Positions 25,901-32,323 of a stretch of DNA of 32,323 nt are shown here, piece after piece. A program made the position numbers and the translations under genes. Location: positions 1-32,323 of the forward strand of contig CABVRR010000023.1 of NCBI GenBank assembly GCA_902500705.1, written 5' to 3'. This DNA comes from an uncultured Nitrospira sp. (GTDB taxonomy: Bacteria > Nitrospirota > Nitrospiria > Nitrospirales > Nitrospiraceae). The notes under the pieces were generated by a model that was not told the origin of the DNA, ran no database searches, and saw nothing but the letters and a program-made list of their open reading frames with translations. The number at the start of each line of letters is the position of its first letter. Within the stretch, counting starts at the first letter, position 1.

Positions 25901-28900
25901 AGTCTTGATGTGCGTAGGCCTCCAGCGCCGTTTCACGCACTTGCGCCAACAACTCGATGAATGTCGGATCGCCGGAGAGATCGGTGCGCAAAACAAGGGT
26001 ATTGACGAACGAACCAATGATCGACTCGACTGCAGATTGAGTTCGGTTGGCGATCGGAGAACCCACGGCAACATCGGCTTGACCGGAGTAGCGACTCAAG
26101 AGAATCTGGAAACAGGTCAATAGGGTCATGAAGGTCGTCGCATGCTGTTCCGCGCTGAATTGCTTCAGTTGCTCGATCAACGATACGGGCAACTCCAGCA
26201 TGCGATGGGAGCCGTTGAATGTCTGTGTTACGGACCGTGGGTAATCGGTCGGCAACGACAGTTTGGAAAGCCCGGCCAGCTTCTTTTGCCAATACTCCGA
26301 TTGTGCGCGCAGCCAGTCATCGGTCAGCGAACGCCGCTGCCACACCGCGTAGTCGGCATACTGAAGGAGGATCGGTTTTGCGGGCGGCGAGTCTCCACGG
26401 CAAAAGGCGTTGTAGAAAACCGCAAACTCATAACCGATGATCCCGAACGACCATTGGTCACCGATGATATGGTGCATCGTGAGCACCAACACATGATCCT
26501 CGGGTTCGACCTCAATCAAAAGAAACCGCGCGAGCGGGCCGTTCTCAAGATCGAACGGCTGGTTCGCTTCCTGCTCCACCAGCCGCGCCGCCTGCTGCCG
26601 TCGCTGGTCGGAGGGGAGGTGCAAGAGAGCTACTTCGGTCCAATGAGGCGGGCGAAAAGGATGGACGATTTGGACCGGTCCCTCGCCCGTCATCATGAAC
26701 GTTGTTCGAAAGGCCTCATGCCGTGTGCAGATGGCATCGATCGTGTTCCGGAGGGCCGCTTTGTCGAGGCGCCCCATCTGCCGCGACGCAAACGGCATGT
26801 TATACGCCGTGCTTTTCGGAGCCAGTTGATACATCAACCACATGCGTTGCTGAGAATAGGAAAGAGGAAGTGGTTGGTCTCTGGGTACCGGAATGATCGG
26901 CGGCATCGCGGAGGCCTTCTGATCTCGTTGGCGCAGCCGCGCCACTTCCTCGGCCAACGCCGCGATCGTGGGGCGATCAAAAAGCGCGGACAGCGAGACG
27001 TCCACGTCGAAAATCTCGCGTATCCGGGAGACGAGCTGGGTTGCCAACAGCGAGTGACCTCCGTGCTCGAAGAAATGGTCGTGGATGCCTGCCTCCGGAA
27101 CTTCCAGCACGGTTTTCCAGAGCTCGGCTAAGGATTCTTCGACCTGGTTTCTTGGAGCCGTCCTTGGGGCCGCATGACCGGCTGCCTGTTCCGGAGCGGG
27201 AAGCGCGCGACGATTCACTTTGCCTGTGGCGTTGAGCGGCATCGTATCAAGGCACAGAATGACGGACGGCATCATATAATGCGGGACTCGCGCGGCGAGA
27301 TATCCGCGAATCTGCTCGAGCTGTTTGCTGAGCGACGACTCACCTGCGACATACCCGACCAACCGGTGCTGATCCCGTTTATCCTCACGAAGCAGCACTG
27401 TGGCGTGACGCACCCCCGGGAAATTGCTCAGTGCATATTCGATTTCTCCGAGTTCGATCCGATAGCCGCGCAGCTTGACTTGCTGGTCCATCCGTCCAAG
27501 AAATTCCACATTGCCGTCGGCGCGATATCGAGCCAGGTCGCCCGTCCGATACAGCCTGGTCCCGGCCACATAAGGATTTGCGAGAAACCGCTCTTGGGTC
27601 AACTGCGGTTGGTTGACATAGCCGCGGGCCAGACATTCTCCCGCGATATAGAGTTCTCCTGGTACGCCGATCGGCGTCGGTTGCAGGCGGGCATCCAGCA
27701 CGTAGAGCTGCATATGCGCGATGGGTTTGCCGATCGGAACTCGGGCGCCGACTTCCTCACGAGTCGTCTGATACACGCTGCACCAGACCGTGGCTTCCGT
27801 CGGTCCATATTCGTTGTACAGCACGGCCTGAGGGAGCAACTGGTAATGCCGTCGTACAAGTTCGAGGGGAAGGCTTTCTCCGGCCGTCACGACGACACGG
27901 AGCGAGTCCAGTTGATCGCTCACCGCTTCGCCCAGCACCGCATGATACAACGAAGGAACCCACACCACGTGCGTGATACGGTGATGTTCGATGAGCGCCG
28001 AAAGCTCGGCGGGGTCGCGATGAACGGTTTCTGAGGGGATGACCAGCTCTCCTCCCTGCAGCAATGTCCAAAAGATGCCCGTCACGGCCCCATCAAAAGC
28101 CAGGGAGAAACTGAGCAAGAACCGGGATACCGGTTCAGGATAGTACTGAAATCTGGCATGAAGAGAGGTCATCAGACTGCGGTGTGTCACGGCCACGCCC
28201 TTCGGTCGGCCGGTCGAGCCTGATGTGTAGATGATATACGCGAGCCGATCCGGGGAAGCGGACAGCGCGAGGTTCTGGTCCTCGGCTCCGTCCACGGTGG
28301 ATGCAGACAACGCCTCCACGTCGCAGACTAGGCCGCCATAGCTCTGTAAATGGTTTCGAAGGTGAGTCTGTGTGACGACGATGGAAACCTGTGCGTCCTC
28401 CAGTATGAGCTGAAGGCGGTGATCAGGGAAGGAGGGATCCAGCGGAACGTAGCCTCCTCCCGCTTTGAGAATGCCTAAGAGGCCGACGAGAGCGTCCACC
28501 GAACGCTCGACACAGAGACCCACCGGGAAATCTGCACTGACCCCCAGTTTCTGAAGCGCGTGCGCGACCCGATTCGCTCGCCGGTTCAGCTCATCGTAGC
28601 TGAGGGACTGGTCTCCGCACCTGACGGCGAGGGCATGGGGAGTTCGCTCAACCTGCGCCTCGATGAGCGCATGAATTCCGGAGGCTGAAATGGACGGCTT
28701 GGCCCATGTCAGGGGAATGTTTCGCCGCTCATCCGAGGTCAGCAAAGACAGTTGATCAAGGCGGGCTTCAGGTTTCGTAAGAAATTCCTCAAGCAGGATC
28801 TCAAGCTGCTCCAACATTCGGGCGATCGTCGAGCCGTCAAAAATCGTGGAGTCATGGAGAAATGCCAGTTCCAAACCGTCCGCTTTGTTGATCACCATCA

Positions 28901-31900
28901 ACACGAGATCGAATTCCGCTGCCGTCGGCTCCCAGGGGAGATGCGTCACCTCAATGTCCTTGACGGTGAACGTGGACAAGGGATCGTCTTCACCCACGAT
29001 CATGACGTTAAACAATGGGGACAACTGACGCGCTCGCTGTAGCGAGAGCGCTTCGATCACCTCTTCAAACGGGAGTTCCTGATGATCGTACGCATCCACG
29101 ATCACTCGGCGTGCCTGCTGCAACAGCTCTTCTCCCGTCAGCCCATCCGACAGGTCGGCCCGCAACGCCACCGTATTGACGCAATACCCCATCACGTCTT
29201 CGAATTCTTTCCGTCGTCTGCCGGCCACGATCGACCCGATCACGACATCCGATGTTTGGGTGTAGCGATGCAGCCATGTCGCAAAGACGGCAAACAGCGT
29301 CATGAATGTCGTGACGTTCTGGCGTTGACAGAAGAGATCGAGGCGGGCTGAAAGCTCCGGAGGCAGCGATCGTGACCGTACGCCTCCCTCGAACGTGCGC
29401 GTCCGTAGTCGCTGCCGATCGATCGGGAGTTCAACGGGAGGGAGGGCGTCGCTCAATTGCCGAATCCAGTAGGCTCGCTGGGTCGCCCGCAGGCCTTGCT
29501 CAAGCCTGGTTTTCTGCCAAGCGACATAGTCCGCATATTGAACGGCCGAGGCGGAAAGTCGAGCGCTTTGCCCGTCGCCGCCGGCCTTCCACAACCGGGC
29601 CAATTCCTTGAAGAAGATACGGAGCGACCATCCGTCGGCGACGAGACGGTGGACTGTCAGCACCAGGACATGCACATCTTGTGAAAGCGCCAGCAGGGCC
29701 ACTCTGAACAGCGGTCCCTGTCGTAAGTCGAACGGTCGACCTCTTTCCGTTCGCAGGAATTGTTCTACGTGAAGGTTTTGCTTTTCGGGATCTAAGGTTT
29801 GGAAATCATGTCGACCTATGGTGAGGATCGTCTCAGCAGAGGCTTCCGCGAACCCCTCGCCCTGCTCCGATCCGAAACGAGTTCGAAGAATCTCGTGACG
29901 CCGAGTAATTTCCCGAACCGAGCGCTCCAATACTTCGGGGTCGACCGATCCTCGTAGACGCACAGCCATGGAGATATGATTGATCGCGCTTCCGGGATGC
30001 ACTTGCTCGAGGAACCACAGTCGCTGTTGTGAGGGGCTGAGGGGAAGCTTGCCTTGTCTTGTAGATGCCGGGGGAAGCGGAGCGAGAGGAATCCCTGCCT
30101 TGCCGTCTCCCTCTGTCTGTCCCGGCCCCTCCTCGGTCCGGTCCGCGCCGTCAGGACTCGCGCTCAGTTCGCCGATCCGAGCGGCCAGTGCGGACAAGGT
30201 CGGATATTCAAACAGCACACTGATGGGGAGTTCGATGTGGAAGACATCGAGGATGCGTGCGACAACCTGCGCTGCGAGGAGAGAATTACCTCCGAGTGCA
30301 AAGAAGTTCGCATGGCGATGCGGAGAAGATCCGCCCAACACCTCATGCCAGATATCGGCCAGTTGTTTTTCGACGGCAGTGTACGGAGGCTCGCTCGATC
30401 CCTTCTCGGTCTCAGCTTCCGAAGCTTGGTCCAACGTGCTCGTTCCGACGACAGCAAGTCGACCCGACTCAAAGGCGGCTTTGCAGGCGCCCCGCTGAAT
30501 TTTTCCGCTGGACGTTCTCGGGATCGTGCCGGACTTGATCAGCACGATCCGGTGGATTTCAAGCTCGTAGTCGTCAGCCAACGCGCGACGGATGCAGGTC
30601 AGCACATCCGCTAACTCGGATTCGGGTACGTGTTTCTCGATCTCATGGACCAGCACCACCTGTTCTCCGGTCGTGCCGTCAATCGAGAAGGCTGCTCCAT
30701 ATCCTCGTCGCAAGCCGGGATGCGCTTGTTGGGCCGCCCACTCCAGATCTTGAGGATAATAGTTCCGTCCGCGCACGATGATCAGATCTTTGAGGCGTCC
30801 GGTCAGGAACAGTTCCCCACGGTGAAGAAATCCTAGGTCGCCTGTTCGTAAATACGGACCCTCTCCTGACCCGGCGAGCGTGGCGTGAAAGGTCGCGTCG
30901 GTTTCTTCCGGTTTGTTCCAGTACCCAGCGCCGATCCCGGCTCCGGCCAACCATACTTCTCCTACCACGCCTGGCTGGCACTCAACGCGAGTCGTAGGGT
31001 GTATGATCCGTACCTGCGTCGCTTCGAGGGGTTCCCCGCATCCGATCAAGGTTCTCGTGCTCTGCTCCGATGCAGGAGACGTATTGACGACCGAGTCAGC
31101 CAACGCGTCGGCATCAACGGACAAGAGGCTCGGTTCCATGCCGGTCCGTTTCATCGTCACCAAGAGCGTCGCCTCCGCCAGCCCGTATCCTGGGGTAAAC
31201 GTCGTCCGCCGAAAGCCTCGCGGGCCGAAGGTGTCGAGAAACTGCCGGACCGTACTTGGATGGATCGGTTCGGCCCCGCAACTCGCAACCCGCCATGTGC
31301 TCAAGTCGGCCCGCCACTCGTCCTGTTGCCGCACAGCTCTGAGACAAGCCTCATAGGAAAAATTCGGTCCCCCACTGTGAGTAATCGCGAATCGAGACAC
31401 CGCATCGAGCCACCGTAACGGCCGCCGGAGAAACGTGATGGGCGACATCAGGTAGGCAGGAATACCGGCATAGAACGGAGCGATGAGTCCGTGCAGCAAC
31501 CCATAGTCATGGAAATAGGGTAACCAGCAGAGCGACCGGCTGCCGTCCGACACGTCTCCGGCCAAGCTCAAGGCCCGGCAGTGAGCAAGCACGTTCCCAT
31601 GGCTGATCATGACGCCGCGAGGCGTCGCCGTCGACCCCGACGTGTATTGCAAGTAGGCAAGAGCGTTGCCGTGAGACCGTGGCCACTCAATCGAATCGAC
31701 TGCATTGATCGGCTGATCCGTCGCGATCCACGTGATCGAATGTCCGTCCTGCATGAACGCAAGCTCGGAAGAGAGTGTCTGGATGCTCGAGGTTGTGAGT
31801 ACCAGCGATACCTGGGCATCGTTGATCATGGCGCGAAGCCTCGGGAGGCTGTACTTTCGCCTGATGGGATCAGGGGCCGGAGCAGGAATCGATACAAGAC

Positions 31901-32165
31901 CCGCGCAGGCACAGGCCCAAAATGCGCACGCGGCATCGAGCCCTGGCTGGTAGAGGAGTAGGGCTCTGGTTCCTGGTGAAAATTCGCGCACGAGCCGGTC
32001 AGCGAGCGCACGCACGCGCTGTTCCAGTTGGCGATAGGTCAGTTGGCTCTCAAGTTCAAGGTTGTCACGGACAAAGGCATAGGCAAGCTCATCCGCCTGG
32101 TGCCGGCATCGAAACCAAAAAAGGTCAGCGAGGTCCTGAATGGTCGGAGGCAGCGAGGTTGACAT
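22902..32165 (-). CDS. Lipopeptide synthetase: FAAL-ACP-C-A-PCP-C-A-PCP-TE
   Basis: 3087 residues. In order: a fatty acyl-AMP ligase (about 1-565, YTSGSTATPRG, GYGLAEATL); a carrier with S628; a condensation domain C1 (about 700-1130); an adenylation domain A1 (about 1160-1660); a carrier with S1705; C2 (about 1760-2190, HHIIGDQ at 1898-1904); A2 (about 2215-2710); a carrier with S2761; and a thioesterase (about 2820-3075). A fatty acid is activated as AMP ester, loaded, joined to two amino acids and released. From motif alignment to GrsA the A2 code reads DILQLGMIWK, a glycine code; A1 reads DGTVVAEVWK, nearest in my memory to Tyr codes (DGTxTAEVAK), low certainty. C1 has HRLVADG (839-845), lacking the second catalytic His. 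The thioesterase elbow is GACTGG with C2891, Asn2917 at the usual Asp position and H3059. The product is predicted as N-acyl-X-Gly. No clear ribosome site precedes the ATG. The gene for its PPTase follows. Confidence 0.95.
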   Translation of the reverse strand: MSTSLPPTIQDLADLFWFRCRHQADELAYAFVRDNLELESQLTYRQLEQRVRALADRLVREFSPGTRALLLYQPGLDAACAFWACACAGLVSIPAPAPDPIRRKYSLPRLRAMINDAQVSLVLTTSSIQTLSSELAFMQDGHSITWIATDQPINAVDSIEWPRSHGNALAYLQYTSGSTATPRGVMISHGNVLAHCRALSLAGDVSDGSRSLCWLPYFHDYGLLHGLIAPFYAGIPAYLMSPITFLRRPLRWLDAVSRFAITHSGGPNFSYEACLRAVRQQDEWRADLSTWRVASCGAEPIHPSTVRQFLDTFGPRGFRRTTFTPGYGLAEATLLVTMKRTGMEPSLLSVDADALADSVVNTSPASEQSTRTLIGCGEPLEATQVRIIHPTTRVECQPGVVGEVWLAGAGIGAGYWNKPEETDATFHATLAGSGEGPYLRTGDLGFLHRGELFLTGRLKDLIIVRGRNYYPQDLEWAAQQAHPGLRRGYGAAFSIDGTTGEQVVLVHEIEKHVPESELADVLTCIRRALADDYELEIHRIVLIKSGTIPRTSSGKIQRGACKAAFESGRLAVVGTSTLDQASEAETEKGSSEPPYTAVEKQLADIWHEVLGGSSPHRHANFFALGGNSLLAAQVVARILDVFHIELPISVLFEYPTLSALAARIGELSASPDGADRTEEGPGQTEGDGKAGIPLAPLPPASTRQGKLPLSPSQQRLWFLEQVHPGSAINHISMAVRLRGSVDPEVLERSVREITRRHEILRTRFGSEQGEGFAEASAETILTIGRHDFQTLDPEKQNLHVEQFLRTERGRPFDLRQGPLFRVALLALSQDVHVLVLTVHRLVADGWSLRIFFKELARLWKAGGDGQSARLSASAVQYADYVAWQKTRLEQGLRATQRAYWIRQLSDALPPVELPIDRQRLRTRTFEGGVRSRSLPPELSARLDLFCQRQNVTTFMTLFAVFATWLHRYTQTSDVVIGSIVAGRRRKEFEDVMGYCVNTVALRADLSDGLTGEELLQQARRVIVDAYDHQELPFEEVIEALSLQRARQLSPLFNVMIVGEDDPLSTFTVKDIEVTHLPWEPTAAEFDLVLMVINKADGLELAFLHDSTIFDGSTIARMLEQLEILLEEFLTKPEARLDQLSLLTSDERRNIPLTWAKPSISASGIHALIEAQVERTPHALAVRCGDQSLSYDELNRRANRVAHALQKLGVSADFPVGLCVERSVDALVGLLGILKAGGGYVPLDPSFPDHRLQLILEDAQVSIVVTQTHLRNHLQSYGGLVCDVEALSASTVDGAEDQNLALSASPDRLAYIIYTSGSTGRPKGVAVTHRSLMTSLHARFQYYPEPVSRFLLSFSLAFDGAVTGIFWTLLQGGELVIPSETVHRDPAELSALIEHHRITHVVWVPSLYHAVLGEAVSDQLDSLRVVVTAGESLPLELVRRHYQLLPQAVLYNEYGPTEATVWCSVYQTTREEVGARVPIGKPIAHMQLYVLDARLQPTPIGVPGELYIAGECLARGYVNQPQLTQERFLANPYVAGTRLYRTGDLARYRADGNVEFLGRMDQQVKLRGYRIELGEIEYALSNFPGVRHATVLLREDKRDQHRLVGYVAGESSLSKQLEQIRGYLAARVPHYMMPSVILCLDTMPLNATGKVNRRALPAPEQAAGHAAPRTAPRNQVEESLAELWKTVLEVPEAGIHDHFFEHGGHSLLATQLVSRIREIFDVDVSLSALFDRPTIAALAEEVARLRQRDQKASAMPPIIPVPRDQPLPLSYSQQRMWLMYQLAPKSTAYNMPFASRQMGRLDKAALRNTIDAICTRHEAFRTTFMMTGEGPVQIVHPFRPPHWTEVALLHLPSDQRRQQAARLVEQEANQPFDLENGPLARFLLIEVEPEDHVLVLTMHHIIGDQWSFGIIGYEFAVFYNAFCRGDSPPAKPILLQYADYAVWQRRSLTDDWLRAQSEYWQKKLAGLSKLSLPTDYPRSVTQTFNGSHRMLELPVSLIEQLKQFSAEQHATTFMTLLTCFQILLSRYSGQADVAVGSPIANRTQSAVESIIGSFVNTLVLRTDLSGDPTFIELLAQVRETALEAYAHQDFPFDKLVETMHSARDHSSAPLVQVLFNVPNAPIREINVQALSWVPFEVEAQAAQFDLSLTIETEFSRKAYLTFNTDLFEPQTAERMLGQYKILLQSALANPQSKLSELPTLTVSERRQMLLEWNRTQKEYPQFDCFPQLFEAQVERTPDAVAVSMGQKTLRYGELNARANQLARHLHTLGARPGVAVGISLERSVEMVIALVAALKTGAAYVPLDPEFPRDRLRFMAQDASAAVVITTTDLSDRFDARLYRMLCLDREWERIAQEADQNLPPSATPQDLAYILYTSGSTGQPKGVEIPHRALVNFLCSIRHEPGCSAHDVMLSVTTISFDIFGLELYVPLLVGARVEIAGRAVAMDGRQLRALCETVQPTIMQATPATWRMLIEAGWLGGKNLTVLCGGEALPPDLATSLLDRSGALWNMYGPTETTIWSTIEHIERADHEITIGKPIANTDVYILNQYFQPVPIGVSGELYIGGHGLARGYRGRPELTTDRFIPHPFSPEPFARLYRTGDLARYRPDGRIVHLGRMDNQVKIRGFRIELGEIESALNRYHVIRQAVVVAREDQQGVKQLVAYVVCQDGAAPSQSDLRSFLRSEIPEYMVPSLFVFLPALPLTANNKVDRKALPAPTTTPSTDAVQVAPRDRMEIQMAALWHQVFGIDRIGIHDNFFDLGGHSLKAAQLFYLIEQVYGRHLPLPTLFQAPTIAGLTSVLTQEHWTPPWQSLVAMQPSGSAVPIFLVPGVMGNVLWLAQLGRLLGQTHPVYGLQARGLDGTAAPFASVPEMATQYITEMRTRLPQGPYVIVGACTGGLVAYEMAQQLVEQGAPVVLCIVNSWQPSSYHRHYDTAEVARPSRFVLPLGILWKLWRTIADLRRIPLSKQLAVIRRKYTSFMSYFDPPSGDTLRRRQIKRVRQAMFHAAARYTMRPYAGHLLNIMASQHIDAHDTRYGWNELSGGNCQTIHIPTLRTTDLVVSPHVEDVSSYIRHYVAEHSHDAPVQPHNKAA

Positions 32166-32233
32166 CGATACTATGCGAGACGCCGATCGTTCATTCGGAA
32201 AATCCTATGAAGTGCTGCAGTCAGCTATCCGTC

Positions 32234-32262
32234 TACCGATGATAAAATTATGGTGATCGGTA
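32234..32262. promoter_or_regulatory. 7-bp inverted repeat TACCGAT-N15-ATCGGTA upstream of the NRPS
   Basis: The perfect arms are 32234-32240 and 32256-32262, with an AT-rich centre, 69-97 bases before the NRPS start. The geometry suits a dimeric regulator bound across the promoter. No protein can be named. Confidence 0.35.
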
Positions 32263-32274
32263 CAAAAATGGAAG

Positions 32275-32288
32275 AATATTTCAATATT
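32275..32288. promoter_or_regulatory. AATATT-N2-AATATT repeat in the AT-rich NRPS upstream region
   Basis: Two self-palindromic AATATT blocks two bases apart, in the most AT-rich stretch of the window. It may be part of a promoter or an operator. The window ends 35 bases further on, so the full upstream region is not visible. Confidence 0.25.
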
Positions 32289-32323
32289 AAACCAGCGTTA
32301 GAGCCGATCCGTTCAGTCTGTAC

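Noticed and set aside
22902-32165. Repeated modules of the NRPS as a nucleotide repeat or assembly duplication
   Set aside because: The two C-A-PCP modules are similar only at the motif level and differ in codes and active-site residues, so they are ordinary paralogous domains.
32190-32240. A GG-N10-GC site on the minus strand as a sigma-54 promoter of the NRPS
   Set aside because: The -24 part reads CGGAT and lacks TGGC, so only the bare spacing matches.
1-32323. CRISPR arrays, insertion sequences or transposase genes
   Set aside because: No regularly spaced repeats and no transposase motifs were seen anywhere in the window.

Overview
The window looks like a chromosomal segment of a comammox (complete ammonia-oxidising) Nitrospira. 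The strongest marker is a full-length amoC (7212-8033) carrying the D-x3-H-x12-H metal-ligand pattern of AmoC/PmoC. It sits among NtrC-type sigma-54 regulators, a phosphoketolase/acetate kinase pair and small proteins of the kind I associate with Nitrospira. The species cannot be fixed from sequence alone, and no rRNA or intact tRNA gene was seen.

Layout. 1-1257 is a patchwork: a tiny Cys/His zinc-finger protein, a degraded HepT-like toxin on the minus strand, a 32-nt sequence resembling the 3' end of a tRNA (possible old integration scar), and a cysteine-free A-type Fe-S-carrier-like protein. 1601-6858 is a regulatory block: an NtrC-type response regulator, a soluble three-PAS histidine kinase, and a second sigma-54 activator with a Cys-rich sensor domain. 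7212-8033 is a lone amoC without amoA or amoB beside it. It is followed by about 745 bases without a protein gene. That gap holds a very good sigma-54 promoter, three hairpins and a strong intrinsic terminator, and looks like a candidate small RNA or an attenuated leader for the following 2OG-Fe(II) oxygenase gene (8779-9639). 9843-14013 encodes envelope proteins: an outer-membrane barrel, two secreted proteins, a CopD-like membrane protein and a TPR/SUMF1-like protein. 14315-15084 has a small unknown protein and a stand-alone receiver. 15362-18991 is ackA-xfp, a two-gene phosphoketolase/acetate-kinase operon. A DUF1207-like outer-membrane protein and FtsH follow.

22080-32165 is on the minus strand: a 3087-residue assembly line (FAAL-ACP-C-A-PCP-C-A-PCP-TE) followed by an Sfp-type phosphopantetheinyl transferase. 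The predicted product is an N-acylated dipeptide ending in Gly (second A-domain code DILQLGMIWK). The first residue is uncertain, with an aromatic-like code. Two features are unusual: the first condensation domain reads HRLVADG instead of HHxxxDG, and the thioesterase has Cys in its nucleophile elbow and Asn at the expected Asp position.

Working together: the regulators and sigma-54 sites around amoC suggest a nitrogen- or redox-responsive circuit, although no target is proven. The NRPS and PPTase form a self-sufficient lipopeptide pathway. All calls come from reading the sequence; no database search was run.
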